Made by a program: the position numbers and the translations under genes. Shown here piece after piece: positions 36,529 to 46,311 of a DNA stretch of 64,000 nucleotides. Within the stretch, counting starts at the first letter, position 1; the number at the start of each line of letters is the position of its first letter. Location: assembly GCA_027694045.1 (NCBI GenBank), contig JAQEWB010000005.1:1-64000 (forward strand). The letters run 5' to 3'. Under the pieces are notes generated by a model. The model ran no database searches. It worked only from the letters and a program-made list of their open reading frames with translations, and was not told the DNA's origin. Source of the stretch: Bacillaceae bacterium OF18-1A. Lineage in GTDB: Bacteria > Bacillota > Bacilli > Bacillales > Bacillaceae_G.

Positions 36529-37329
36529 ATTCGATTGATAACCATCAATTCGTTCAGGATGCGTGTAAATATTACATGATTCATTTCTAATAAACCCTAC
36601 GACTGTAATTCCTAAATCTTGAGCAAGTAGCAATGCTAGTTTCGTCGGGGCTGATTTAGATAGAACAATTTCACATCCGATTTTTGAAACTTTAAGTAAA
36701 ATCTCAGATGAAATACGTCCGCTAAAGGCGATGATTTTTCCTTTAACAGATATATCGTTGCGTAAACAGTAACCATATATTTTATCTAATGCGTTATGTC
36801 TTCCGATATCCATTCGTGATATAAGGATATTGTTTCGATCACATAGGGCAGTATTGTGAACACCGCCGGTTTGGCGAAATGTAGTAGAAGAGTGTTGCAA
36901 GGAATACATTAAGTGAAAACATTCTTCAGGAGTAATTTTCACATGTATATCTTGTAATTTCTTTGCTTTTGCTGCGTCGTTTACGAAAATAAACCCTTGT
37001 CTGCCTTTTCCACAGCAAGAAGTGATGTATCGTTTATTATATAAAGTTTGATAGAGTGGATTCACCTTTGAGGATTTTACATGAACAATTCCGTTTTCCT
37101 TTTGGATCCGTAGTTCTTCAATATCTTTATAGGAAGAAATAATTCCTTCAGAAATTAAAAAACCAGTTACCATATCTTCGATGTAATTTGGTGTGCATAC
37201 AACAGTTACGTACTCCTCACCATTTAATTTAATTGTAATAGGAGATTCTGTAACAATCTCATCAATTTGCTTTGAAAAAGTACCGGCTTGATAGCGTACA
37301 ATTGTATATGTCTCTTGCGTTAGCTCCAT
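36523..37329 (-). CDS. fdhD: formate dehydrogenase sulfurtransferase FdhD, 268 aa
   Basis: Moves sulfur from a cysteine desulfurase to the molybdenum cofactor of formate dehydrogenase. The C-C pair in TSCCGKGRQG (about residue 115) is the sulfur carrier; MDIGRHNALDK and GRISSEILLKV are further family motifs. AAGGGGAA precedes the ATG at 37329. Divergent from the formate dehydrogenase gene it serves. Confidence 0.94.
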   Translation of the reverse strand: MELTQETYTIVRYQAGTFSKQIDEIVTESPITIKLNGEEYVTVVCTPNYIEDMVTGFLISEGIISSYKDIEELRIQKENGIVHVKSSKVNPLYQTLYNKRYITSCCGKGRQGFIFVNDAAKAKKLQDIHVKITPEECFHLMYSLQHSSTTFRQTGGVHNTALCDRNNILISRMDIGRHNALDKIYGYCLRNDISVKGKIIAFSGRISSEILLKVSKIGCEIVLSKSAPTKLALLLAQDLGITVVGFIRNESCNIYTHPERIDGYQSNN

Positions 37330-37387
37330 ATTAAATTCCCCTTTTATATGTATTTTTCTCCCACATTCATCATAAAACATTGAAAAA

Positions 37388-37474
37388 ATAAAGTGAAACT
37401 TTAATCAGTGAGGTTTTGTCCAGTTTTTCCCGATCATTAGCTCGAGTTCTATTCCCCGCAAATAGTGAGATAAA
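37388..37474 (-). repeat. bcr1-type repeat, copy 3 (degenerate)
   Basis: Starts ATAAAGTGAAACTTTAATCA and ends GTGAGATAAA; the middle has diverged and only 87 bases remain. Confidence 0.65.
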
Positions 37475-37506
37475 AACATCCATTAGCAGGGAAGTCACAG
37501 ATTATT

Positions 37507-37536
37507 TTGGTTATTGTTGTATATGTACGATATAAT
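37507..37536 (+). promoter_or_regulatory. SigA-type promoter of the formate dehydrogenase operon
   Basis: TTGGTT, 18-base spacer, TATAAT, 176 bases before the start codon. Confidence 0.45.
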
Positions 37537-37711
37537 AGAAAGGTAGAATAGTCGCAATTTTAAGCTTTCGTAGTTATACCTTATAACATCTAGAATCGAC
37601 TTCATAAGAAAAGGATTTGGGCAGAGCGTTTCAAAAATATGTACAGAAATGCGTTTTTGAAAACGGATTCACAAACGTATTGTACGGTTGGTTGTAAGGA
37701 GAGGGGAAACT

Positions 37712-40648
37712 ATGGCAGAACAGACAGTCCGTGTAACCGTTGATGGTAAAGAGTTTGTTACATCAGGTGAAAAGACAATACTACAATTATTTAACGAGAG
37801 TAATTTGGAACATCCTCAAATTTGTCATGTACCAGAAGTAGATCCAATTCAAACTTGTGATACATGTATTGTAGAAGTAGATGGGAAGTTAATGCGTGCT
37901 TGCTCAACAAAATTAGAGAACGGTATGCATATTGAAAGACAGTCACAGCGTGCAAAAGAGGCACAGACTGAGGCGATGGATCGAATATTAGAGAACCATT
38001 TATTGTATTGTACCGTATGTGATAACAATAATGGTAACTGTAAAGTACATAATACAGTGCATATGATGGGAATTGAAGAACAGAAATATCCGTATGAACC
38101 GAAAGTAAGTGCATGTGAAGTGGACATGTCGCATCCGTTTTATCGATACGATCCAAATCAATGTATTGCTTGTGGACAGTGTGTAGAGGTGTGTCAGAAC
38201 CTACAAGTTAATGAAACTATATCGATTGATTGGAGCTTAGACCGTCCGCGTGTTATTTGGGACAGTGGTGTAAGTATAAATGACTCGTCTTGTGTAAGTT
38301 GTGGGCAATGTGTAACGGTATGTCCATGTAACGCGCTAATGGAGAAAACAATGCTAGGTGAAGCTGGATTTATGACCGGATTGAAACCGGATGTGTTAGA
38401 TCCGATGATTGATTTTGTGAAAGATGTAGAGCCTGGATATAGCAGTATTTTAGCAGTTTCGGAAGTAGAGTCTGCAATGCGTAAGACGAAGGTTAATAAA
38501 ACCAAAACTGTATGTACATTTTGTGGCGTCGGCTGTTCATTCGAAGTATGGACGAAAGACCGTCATATTTTAAAAGTGCAACCTGTTTCAGATGCACCAG
38601 TTAATGGTATTTCTACATGTGTAAAAGGTAAATTTGGATGGGACTTTGTAAATAGTGAAGATCGAATTACAAAGCCATTAATTCGCCAAGGAGATATGTT
38701 TGTTGAAGCTTCATGGGAAGAAGCGTTAGAAGTCGTGGCTTCTAATATGCAGCATATTAAATCAGAATACGGTAGTGATGCATTTGGATTCATTTCTTCT
38801 TCGAAAGTAACAAATGAAGAAAATTATCTTATGCAAAAACTAGCTCGTCAAATATATGGAACAAATAACGTAGATAATTGCTCACGTTATTGTCAGTCCC
38901 CAGCGACAGATGGTTTATTTAAAACTGTCGGTATGGGCGGAGATGCTGGAACAGTAAAAGATATCGCGGAAGCAGGTCTTGTTATTATCGTTGGTGCAAA
39001 TCCAACAGAAGGACATCCTGTACTTGCGACGAGAGTAAAACGTGCTCATAAATTGCATGACCAAAAGTTAATTGTGGCAGACCTTCGTAAACATGAGATG
39101 GCGGAACGTGCAGATTTATTTATTCACCCACGTCAAGGAACGGATTACGTATGGCTTGCTGGTATTACGAAATACATTATTGATCAAAATTGGCATGATA
39201 AAAAGTTCTTAGCAGAAAATGTGAAGAATTTTGATGAGTATAGTAATATGCTCGAGAAATACACGCTTGATTATACAGAAGAAATAACGGGGATTTCTAA
39301 AGAAAATCTGATAGAAATGGCTCGTATGGTATATGAAGCAGATGGTACTTGTATACTTTGGGGCATGGGTGTAACTCAAAATACGGGAGGAAGTACAACT
39401 TCAGCTGCCATTTCAAATTTACTGCTTGTTACAGGTAACTATCGTCGCCCTGGTGCAGGAGCATATCCATTACGAGGACATAACAATGTACAAGGCGCTT
39501 GTGATATGGCAACATTACCAAATTGGCTTCCAGGCTACCAAGCAGTTTCAGATGATGCGCTCCGTGCTAAATTTGAAAAAGCATATGGTACTACAATTCC
39601 GAAAGAACCAGGATTAAATAATATTGCAATGTTACTTGCGGCAGATGAAGGTAAACTGCGCGGTATGTATGTCATGGGTGAAGAGATGGCTTTAGTGGAC
39701 TCAAATGCTAACCATGTACAACATATTTTAGCGAATTTAGATTTCCTTGTTGTTCAAGATATGTTCTTATCAAAAACAGCTCGTTTTGCTGATGTTATTT
39801 TACCGGCAGCACCGAGCTTAGAAAAAGAAGGAACATTTACGAATACAGAGCGCCGTATTCAAAGATTATATGAAGTATTGAAGCCGCTTGGTGATTCAAA
39901 GCCAGATTGGTGGATTTTACAAAAAGTAGCTCGTGCGCTTGGCGGGGACTGGAATTATGAAAGTCCAAGTGAAATCATGGATGAAATAGCATCGCTTGCA
40001 CCTTTATATTCTCAAGCAACATACGATCGTTTAGAAGGATGGAATAGTTTATGTTGGGGTAGCCATGATGGTAGCGATACACCGCTATTATATGTGGACG
40101 GATTTAACTTCCCGGATAAACTTGCTCGCCTATCATTAGATGAATGGGTACCACCAGTTGTAGCACCAGATGAGTATGATTTACTTTTAAATAATGGCCG
40201 TATGCTAGAGCATTTCCATGAAGGAAATATGACGAATAAATCGGCTGGTATTTTATCTAAAGTATCTGAAGTATTCGTTGAAATTTCACCAGAACTTGCT
40301 ATAGAGCGTAATGTGAGAGATGGTGGTCTTGTAGAATTAACATCACCATTTGGAAAAATTAAAGTACAAGCGCTTATTACTGATCGTGTAACGGGGAAAG
40401 AGCTATATTTACCGATGCATGCAACAGTAAATGAAGAGGCGATTAATATTTTAACTGGGACGGCAACAGACCTGTATACGTGTACACCGGCGTACAAACA
40501 AACGATGGTGAAAATGCGTGTATTACGTGAAAAAGGAAATCGTCCGTTACCATCTTCAAACCCGAGGGATAAAGAACGTAATCCGCAAAATGGTGTTGAA
40601 ATTCAGCAAAAGTGGCAAAGAAAACAATACGTATCACTTGTGGACTAG
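37712..40648 (+). CDS. formate dehydrogenase catalytic subunit (YjgC-like), 978 aa
   Basis: Oxidises formate at a molybdenum bis-MGD centre. Domains in order: 2Fe-2S ferredoxin (1-80; CDTCIVEVDG), a CTVCDNNNGNC His/Cys iron-sulfur region, a 2x4Fe-4S ferredoxin (CIACGQCVEVCQ, CVSCGQCVTVCP), 4Fe-4S CTFCGVGCSFEVW, then the molybdopterin domains. The catalytic ligand is Cys in NCSRYCQSPATDG, not selenocysteine. Cytoplasmic, no signal peptide. AAGGAGAGGGG lies before the ATG at 37712. Same layout as B. subtilis yjgC-yjgD. Confidence 0.93.
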   Translation: MAEQTVRVTVDGKEFVTSGEKTILQLFNESNLEHPQICHVPEVDPIQTCDTCIVEVDGKLMRACSTKLENGMHIERQSQRAKEAQTEAMDRILENHLLYCTVCDNNNGNCKVHNTVHMMGIEEQKYPYEPKVSACEVDMSHPFYRYDPNQCIACGQCVEVCQNLQVNETISIDWSLDRPRVIWDSGVSINDSSCVSCGQCVTVCPCNALMEKTMLGEAGFMTGLKPDVLDPMIDFVKDVEPGYSSILAVSEVESAMRKTKVNKTKTVCTFCGVGCSFEVWTKDRHILKVQPVSDAPVNGISTCVKGKFGWDFVNSEDRITKPLIRQGDMFVEASWEEALEVVASNMQHIKSEYGSDAFGFISSSKVTNEENYLMQKLARQIYGTNNVDNCSRYCQSPATDGLFKTVGMGGDAGTVKDIAEAGLVIIVGANPTEGHPVLATRVKRAHKLHDQKLIVADLRKHEMAERADLFIHPRQGTDYVWLAGITKYIIDQNWHDKKFLAENVKNFDEYSNMLEKYTLDYTEEITGISKENLIEMARMVYEADGTCILWGMGVTQNTGGSTTSAAISNLLLVTGNYRRPGAGAYPLRGHNNVQGACDMATLPNWLPGYQAVSDDALRAKFEKAYGTTIPKEPGLNNIAMLLAADEGKLRGMYVMGEEMALVDSNANHVQHILANLDFLVVQDMFLSKTARFADVILPAAPSLEKEGTFTNTERRIQRLYEVLKPLGDSKPDWWILQKVARALGGDWNYESPSEIMDEIASLAPLYSQATYDRLEGWNSLCWGSHDGSDTPLLYVDGFNFPDKLARLSLDEWVPPVVAPDEYDLLLNNGRMLEHFHEGNMTNKSAGILSKVSEVFVEISPELAIERNVRDGGLVELTSPFGKIKVQALITDRVTGKELYLPMHATVNEEAINILTGTATDLYTCTPAYKQTMVKMRVLREKGNRPLPSSNPRDKERNPQNGVEIQQKWQRKQYVSLVD

Positions 40649-40660
40649 GGGGCGGAGATA

Positions 40661-41143
40661 ATGGCGAAAGAAATTACTTTAATTAGAAAGAAAGTTGTAA
40701 CAGAGGAAGAACAGAAACAGCAATTAGCAGATGAACTGCTAAGCGAGCTAGCCAATAATCGTGAAGCAGTAGAAGAAACGATGCAGCTTTTAGCGCAGTT
40801 GCAGAAAGCTGGTATTTTAGATGCTGCGATTAGTTTACTTGCTGCGAAAGAAGATGTTTCAAAAATTGCTGTTGAGCAATTAAATCGTGAACCAGTCAAA
40901 AATGCGCTGAACAATATGATGGGGGCAGGAGAAGCTTTATCCTCAGTTGATCCAGAAATAACGAAGCAAATTACATCGAGTTTAGTCACTGGATTACAAT
41001 TTGCAACAGATGAATTAAATAGTGGTAAAAAAACAAAAGTGATGGATTTCTTTAAAGTATTAAAAGATCCGGACATTAACAGAGCCATTACGTTTGGTTT
41101 TAGTTTCTTGAAAGCATTTGGGCAAGGACTAGAGAAAAAATAA
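40661..41143 (+). CDS. DUF1641 protein (YjgD-like), 160 aa
   Basis: Helical, acidic protein that always accompanies this kind of formate dehydrogenase; role not settled, perhaps assembly. Motifs: NNREAVEETMQLLAQLQKAG early and DPDINRAITFGFSFLKAFG at the end. GGGGGCGGAG is near the ATG, 12 bases after the fdh stop; co-transcribed. Confidence 0.9.
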   Translation: MAKEITLIRKKVVTEEEQKQQLADELLSELANNREAVEETMQLLAQLQKAGILDAAISLLAAKEDVSKIAVEQLNREPVKNALNNMMGAGEALSSVDPEITKQITSSLVTGLQFATDELNSGKKTKVMDFFKVLKDPDINRAITFGFSFLKAFGQGLEKK

Positions 41144-41156
41144 AATAAACGAAGAG

Positions 41157-41184
41157 AGTGATGGGAAGTAACCATCACTTTTTT
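41157..41184 (+). terminator. terminator of the fdh operon
   Basis: Stem AGTGATGG/CCATCACT then T6. Confidence 0.85.
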
Positions 41185-41293
41185 CATTATATGTATAAGA
41201 GTGTTCATGTTAAGCGGAATATATTATTATTAAAAGGATAGATTGGAGATGTGGAATCCATCTCAAATACCGTTTTAGAATGTGGAGGAATAT

Positions 41294-43165
41294 ATGCAAC
41301 ACCGTAAAAAACTATCTATACCAGGAGTTATGGGACATTCCTTTCAAACAGTTAGATTTGCTTTTTGGAATGTATTAACCTTTCAACTTGCTTATAAATT
41401 ATTAGCTGCGATTGTATTTGTCCCACTATTTGGGATTATTTTTAATAAGTTATTGTATTTTGGTGGTTACGCAAATGCGACGAATGATGAATTACTAGCA
41501 TTTTTAAAAACACCATATGGCATATTGGCAATTGTAATTTTATCATTGTTAGCACTGTTTCTTATCTTTACGGAATTTGCGGTGCTTATTATTATTTCGT
41601 ATTTCGCTCATAAAAGACAAAAGGTAAAATTACGTCCGATTTTATATAAAACAGTAACGTATTTACCTACTCTGTTCACGTATTGCTTACCAGGATTTAT
41701 TTTATATGCTGTCGTATTGCTGCCTCTTTTAAATATGGGCTATGAAACCGCACTAATTCCGCAAATTCAAATTCCTAACTTTATTACAGGAGAATTGGCA
41801 AAGACAACGATGGGACAAGTTGGTTATTACACGTTTTTTGCTGTAGTTGCGTATTTGAACCTTCGCTGGATTTTTGTTCTACCTATTGTCGTACTAGAGC
41901 AAAAGCCATTTCGCACGGCAGCACGTAAAAGTGCAGTGTTAGTGAAAGAAAGCTTTTGGAAAGTACTGTTATTTTTATTAGGCTTTTTTATTTCAATAGG
42001 AATTGTGTATGTTTTATTTTTTGGAATATATTTATTGTTTCTATGGGGTGTGTATGAATTTACAAATCCGAAAGGAACATTTGCATTATTAGCTGAATCA
42101 ACCATTTCTGTATTCTTAACGAGTACATTGTATTTATTTAGTTTTATTGTGACACCTTTTTATATTATGGCGATTACGCGATTGTATTTACAAAAGGTTC
42201 CGGTCGAAGATGTTTTATTAGAAGAAGGATTAGACTACTCAAAATCGAAAGCAGATAAATGTTTCTTCCAAAAACATCGTTGGAAATTCATTGGTGTATA
42301 TATCGTAGGAATTATTACAGCTGGAATGGCCGTTGCCTTCATTGTAACGTTTATTTCAAATTCGTACAAAGAACCGATTATTATGGCGCACCGCGGATAT
42401 ATATCAAAAGGGGTAGAAAATACGAAAGAATCTGTACAAGGTGCTATTGATGCAAAGGCAGACTATGCTGAAATAGATGTATTACAAACGAAAGACGGCG
42501 AATTAGCGGTTATACATGATTTGAAGTTGAAACGCCTTGCTAATGCCAATGTTCATGTTTCAGATTTAACGATGGACGAGTTAAGACAGCTTACCCTTAG
42601 TCAAGATGGATTCTCAGGACAAATAAGTACACTTGATGAAATCATTAAGCTGGCAAAGGGGAAAATCAAACTTAATATTGAAGTGAAGCTTCATGGAGGC
42701 GAAAAAGACTTCGTAAATAAAGTATTAAAAACGATTAAAGATAATGAATTTGAGAAGCAATGTGTAATTCAAACGTTACACTATCCTCTTATTAAAGAAT
42801 TTAAGCGTGCAAATCCAGATATAAAAGTAGGGTACATATTGTATGCGAGTAGAGCGAACTTAAAGTATGTAAAAGCTGATTTTTATGTAGCAGAAGAATA
42901 CATGTTAAATAAAAAGTTAGTAAGAGAAGCGAGAAAGTTAAATAAACCAATTTACGTATGGACAGTGAATGATATGGAAAATTTAAAGGCATATTATAAG
43001 TTAAACGTAGATGGTATTATAACGGATTACCCTGAGGATGCACGTGAAACAATTAAGATGCTACAAGAGCAGGAAGCAGAAGAAAGTGATCTGTTTGATA
43101 AAATTACTGAAACGACAGATGATTTGTTTTCAAAGTTGTTTATTAGTTACCCAGCTGCTGGCTAA
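41294..43165 (+). CDS. membrane glycerophosphodiester phosphodiesterase, 623 aa
   Basis: About eight membrane segments (to about residue 350), then a GDPD domain: IMAHRGYISKGVENT (His-Arg near 365), AEIDVLQTKDGELAVIHD (metal and catalytic residues) and a C-terminal WTVNDMENLKAYYKLNVDGI. The domain would face the outside and hydrolyse glycerophosphodiesters from lipid or teichoic acid. The ATG at 41294 follows GGAGG by five to six bases; an in-frame GTG four codons earlier lacks a site. Confidence 0.9.
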   Translation: MQHRKKLSIPGVMGHSFQTVRFAFWNVLTFQLAYKLLAAIVFVPLFGIIFNKLLYFGGYANATNDELLAFLKTPYGILAIVILSLLALFLIFTEFAVLIIISYFAHKRQKVKLRPILYKTVTYLPTLFTYCLPGFILYAVVLLPLLNMGYETALIPQIQIPNFITGELAKTTMGQVGYYTFFAVVAYLNLRWIFVLPIVVLEQKPFRTAARKSAVLVKESFWKVLLFLLGFFISIGIVYVLFFGIYLLFLWGVYEFTNPKGTFALLAESTISVFLTSTLYLFSFIVTPFYIMAITRLYLQKVPVEDVLLEEGLDYSKSKADKCFFQKHRWKFIGVYIVGIITAGMAVAFIVTFISNSYKEPIIMAHRGYISKGVENTKESVQGAIDAKADYAEIDVLQTKDGELAVIHDLKLKRLANANVHVSDLTMDELRQLTLSQDGFSGQISTLDEIIKLAKGKIKLNIEVKLHGGEKDFVNKVLKTIKDNEFEKQCVIQTLHYPLIKEFKRANPDIKVGYILYASRANLKYVKADFYVAEEYMLNKKLVREARKLNKPIYVWTVNDMENLKAYYKLNVDGIITDYPEDARETIKMLQEQEAEESDLFDKITETTDDLFSKLFISYPAAG

Positions 43166-43182
43166 ATGCCAGCAGCTTTTTT
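43153..43182 (+). terminator. terminator overlapping the phosphodiesterase stop
   Basis: Stem AGCTGCTGGC/GCCAGCAGCT around TAAAT, then T6. The stop codon sits in the loop. Confidence 0.9.
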
Positions 43183-43417
43183 GTGGAAAGAATATATCTC
43201 TAAAGTATTGTGCAAATTAATAACTGTATATGTATCCGGTATTATTAGGGTTTCTTACATTGTTAAATTATTGTCGAATAATAAATGATTACGGCTTATT
43301 TTTACGGAGTATAATAAAAATAGAGTGATAGATAATGAAATGTAACGAAGACATTAATAGAATCAATGTTCCATATATTTACACTATTCTAAATATATAA
43401 ACTTTAAAAAAATGATA

Positions 43418-43431
43418 TGTTAGCGTTTTCA
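43418..43431 (+). promoter_or_regulatory. cre site (CcpA) before ald
   Basis: TGTTAGCGTTTTCA fits TGWNANCGNTNNCA. It is about 100 bases before the ald start. Confidence 0.55.
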
Positions 43432-43447
43432 TAACTTTGAAGTTATG
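43430..43447 (+). promoter_or_regulatory. dyad before ald
   Basis: CATAACTT-TG-AAGTTATG, 8-bp arms, touching the cre site. A regulator such as an AdeR-type activator could bind; unproven. Confidence 0.35.
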
Positions 43448-43531
43448 CTAGAATAAGGACATAAGTTATTAATTATTACAAAAAGAAAAAAGACTTTCTT
43501 TTTTCTGTTAATTATAAGGGGGCATTTCATT

Positions 43532-44665
43532 ATGCGTATTGGGGTACCAGCAGAAATTAAAAACAACGAAAACCGTGTGGCAATGACACCAGCTGGTGTT
43601 GTGCATTTAATTCGTAACAATCACGAAGTATTCATTCAAAAGGGTGCAGGTTTAGGATCTGGTTTCACAGATGCTCAGTATGTTGAAGCGGGAGCAAAAA
43701 TTGTTGACACAGCTGAAGAAGCTTGGAACATGGAAATGGTTATGAAAGTTAAGGAACCAATTGAAAGCGAATACAAACACTTCAGTGAAGGTTTAATCTT
43801 ATTCACTTACTTACACTTAGCTCCAGAACCAGAATTAACAAAAGCTTTAATCGAGAAAAAAGTAGTTGCTATTGCATACGAAACAGTACAATTAGAAAAC
43901 CGTTCATTACCATTACTTGCACCTATGAGTGAAGTAGCTGGTCGTATGGCTGCACAAATCGGTGCACAATTCCTTGAGAAAAACAAAGGCGGTAAAGGTA
44001 TTTTACTTGCAGGTGTTCCAGGGGTTAAACGTGGTAAAGTAACAATCATCGGTGGTGGACAAGCTGGTACAAATGCTGCTAAAATTGCAGTTGGACTAGG
44101 TGCAGACGTAACAATCATCGACTTAAGTGCAGAACGTCTTCGTCAATTAGATGACATTTTCGGAAACCAAGTAAAAACTTTAATGTCTAATCCATACAAT
44201 ATTGCAGAAGCTGTAAAAGAATCTGATCTTGTAATTGGTGCAGTATTAATTCCAGGTGCAAAAGCGCCAAAACTTGTAACAGAAGAAATGATTAAATCAA
44301 TGGAACCAGGTTCTGTTGTTGTAGATATCGCGATTGACCAAGGTGGTATTTTCGAAACAACTGACCGTATTACAACTCATGATAACCCAACTTACGAAAA
44401 ACACGGCGTTGTTCATTATGCAGTTGCAAATATGCCAGGTGCGGTTCCACGTACATCAACTCTTGCATTAACAAACGTAACAGTACCATATGCAGTACAA
44501 ATTGCAAACAAAGGCTACAAAGCTGCTTGCCTAGGCAACACTGCATTATTAAAAGGTATTAACACATTAGATGGCTATGTAACATTCGAAGCAGTTGCAG
44601 AAGCTCACGGTGTAGAGTACAAAGGTGCTCAAGAATTATTAGAAGCAGAAAAAGTATCTTGCTAA
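43532..44665 (+). CDS. ald: alanine dehydrogenase, 377 aa
   Basis: NAD-dependent, turns L-alanine into pyruvate and ammonia; needed for growth on alanine and for sporulation in Bacillus. Full family length. Motifs: [20 protein letters not shown] at the start (Arg/Lys of the substrate site), [19 protein letters not shown]ossmann loop split here as [19 protein letters not shown], and [14 protein letters not shown] after AAGGGGG. An amino acid permease gene follows 103 bases later. Confidence 0.97.
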   Translation: MRIGVPAEIKNNENRVAMTPAGVVHLIRNNHEVFIQKGAGLGSGFTDAQYVEAGAKIVDTAEEAWNMEMVMKVKEPIESEYKHFSEGLILFTYLHLAPEPELTKALIEKKVVAIAYETVQLENRSLPLLAPMSEVAGRMAAQIGAQFLEKNKGGKGILLAGVPGVKRGKVTIIGGGQAGTNAAKIAVGLGADVTIIDLSAERLRQLDDIFGNQVKTLMSNPYNIAEAVKESDLVIGAVLIPGAKAPKLVTEEMIKSMEPGSVVVDIAIDQGGIFETTDRITTHDNPTYEKHGVVHYAVANMPGAVPRTSTLALTNVTVPYAVQIANKGYKAACLGNTALLKGINTLDGYVTFEAVAEAHGVEYKGAQELLEAEKVSC

Positions 44666-44714
44666 TAGAAGCATTATACAAAACAAAATCGAACAATATA
44701 TAAAACAACATGAT

Positions 44715-44745
44715 AAGAGCTAAGAGTGAAGATCTCTTAGCTCTT
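44715..44745 (+). other. hairpin between ald and the permease gene
   Basis: Perfect 12-bp stem AAGAGCTAAGAG/CTCTTAGCTCTT. It is followed by CTTGG instead of a T-run, so it may only partly stop transcription and lower expression of the permease. Confidence 0.5.
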
Positions 44746-44768
44746 CTTGGCAAAAGGGGGCATACATC

Positions 44769-46184
44769 GTGGCCAACCTATTTAAAAAGAAATCCGTTAC
44801 GCAATTGTTAGGGGAAAGTAAAAGTAAAACTTTGACGAAAACACTAGGGGCGTTTGACCTAACAATGCTAGGGATTGGTGCGATAATTGGTACAGGAGTT
44901 CTAGTATTAACTGGATTAGTAGCAGCAAGAGATGCTGGTCCGGCAGTTATTTTTTCATTCATGATTGCAGCAATTGTTTGTGGATTTGCAGCTTTATGTT
45001 ATGCAGAGGTTGCGTCTACACTTCCTGTTTCAGGTAGTGTGTACACATACTCCTATGCGACAATTGGTGAATTTATTGCCCACTTAATGGGATGGACCTT
45101 ACTATCTGTATATGTCGTAACGACTGCAGCAGTAGCTGGTGGATGGACAGGTTATTTCAATAACTTAGTGAGCGGATTCGGATTAGAAATTCCAACAGAG
45201 CTTTTAAAGATCCCATCACAAGGTGGTATCGTGAATTTACCAGCAGTATTCATTACATTAGTTTTAACTTGGTTATTATCAAGAGGTACGAAAGAAAGTA
45301 AACGCGTGAATAACATAATGGTATTAATTAAAATTGGTATTGTTATTTTATTCATTGCAGTGGGTGCGTTTTACGTACAACCAGAAAACTGGACACCATT
45401 TGCGCCATACGGTATTAGCGGAATCTTTGCCGGGGGAGCAGCAGTATTCTTTGCTTTCTTAGGATTTGATGCACTAGCAACTTCTGCTGAAGAAGTAAAA
45501 AATCCACAACGTGATTTACCGATTGGTATTATTGCTTCGTTAGTTATTTGTACAATCATTTATGTTGTAGTTTGTCTTGTTATGACAGGTATGGTTTCTT
45601 ATAAAGAGTTAGATGTACCAGAAGCTATGGCATATGTATTAGAAGTTGTAGGACAAGATAAAGTAGCTGGTGTAATCGCAGTTGGAGCTGTAATCGGTAT
45701 TATGGCTGTAATCTTCGCTTACATTTATGCAACAACACGTGTATTCTTCGCGATGAGCCGTGATGGTTTATTACCAAAATCATTTGCGAAAATTAATAAG
45801 AAGACAGAAGCGCCAGTATTCTCAACTTGGTTAACAGGTATTGGTAGTGCTTTAATTGCTGGATTTATCGATTTAAAAGAATTGTCGAATTTAGCGAATA
45901 TTGGAGCATTGTTAACATTTGCGATGGTTGGTGTGACAGTTATTATTCTTCGTAAAACACATCCGAATTTAAAACGTGGCTTTATGGTACCACTTGTACC
46001 AACGTTACCTATTATTTCAATCGCATGTTGTCTATTCTTAATGTTTAACTTGCCATTAACAACATGGATTTACTTCGGTATTTGGTTAGCAATCGGAGTA
46101 GTTGTATACTTTGTTTATTCGAAAAAACATAGTCATTTAAAAGACGATGGAAGTTCGCAGGATAATTTAGAACAAGCTAATTAA
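44769..46184 (+). CDS. APC-family amino acid permease, 471 aa
   Basis: Twelve membrane segments. APC motif GIGAIIGTGVLVLTG near residue 37 and the FAFLGFDALATSAEEVKNPQ consensus around 225 mark the cationic amino acid/YfnA-like branch. GTG start at 44769 after AAAAGGGGG. Its place after ald suggests uptake of alanine or related amino acids, which is inference. Confidence 0.9.
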   Translation: MANLFKKKSVTQLLGESKSKTLTKTLGAFDLTMLGIGAIIGTGVLVLTGLVAARDAGPAVIFSFMIAAIVCGFAALCYAEVASTLPVSGSVYTYSYATIGEFIAHLMGWTLLSVYVVTTAAVAGGWTGYFNNLVSGFGLEIPTELLKIPSQGGIVNLPAVFITLVLTWLLSRGTKESKRVNNIMVLIKIGIVILFIAVGAFYVQPENWTPFAPYGISGIFAGGAAVFFAFLGFDALATSAEEVKNPQRDLPIGIIASLVICTIIYVVVCLVMTGMVSYKELDVPEAMAYVLEVVGQDKVAGVIAVGAVIGIMAVIFAYIYATTRVFFAMSRDGLLPKSFAKINKKTEAPVFSTWLTGIGSALIAGFIDLKELSNLANIGALLTFAMVGVTVIILRKTHPNLKRGFMVPLVPTLPIISIACCLFLMFNLPLTTWIYFGIWLAIGVVVYFVYSKKHSHLKDDGSSQDNLEQAN

Positions 46185-46200
46185 AGGGATATAAAATAGT

Positions 46201-46243
46201 AAGTCTTGTGCGTCTAGGGAGCGCGCAAGGCTTTTTCTTTTTG
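46201..46243 (+). terminator. terminator after the permease gene
   Basis: Stem AGTCTTGTGCG/CGCGCAAGGCT (two G-T) then T-rich. Confidence 0.8.
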
Positions 46244-46311
46244 TTGAAATAAAGGGAATCTATACTATGTTGTTGAATTTTTATGTCGAAATATGAAAAT
46301 GGGGTGGAAAG

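Larger units (their letters stand above)
37330..37711. other. fdhD-fdh divergent promoter region
   Basis: Holds a worn bcr1 copy (37388-37474), a promoter (37507-37536) and an imperfect dyad CGTTTCAAAAA/TTTTTGAAAACG (about 37627-37664) before the formate dehydrogenase gene. No gene. Confidence 0.5.
43166..43531. other. ald upstream region
   Basis: AT-rich, with a TATAAT at 43310-43315 (no clear -35), the cre site and dyad listed separately, and an A/T hairpin (AGAAAAAAG/CTTTCTTTTTTCT region, 43481-43507) just before the ald ribosome-binding site. No gene. Confidence 0.5.

Noticed and set aside
37791..38156. Long antisense frames in the formate dehydrogenase gene
   Set aside because: The + strand gene has full domain support; the antisense frames show no motif or start site.
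39300..39420. Selenocysteine in formate dehydrogenase
   Set aside because: The frame is open throughout without an in-frame TGA, and the active-site residue is coded as Cys.
40645..41208. 187-residue frame antisense to the DUF1641 gene
   Set aside because: Ser/Ala-rich mirror of a well-supported gene, without a ribosome-binding site and crossing the operon terminator.
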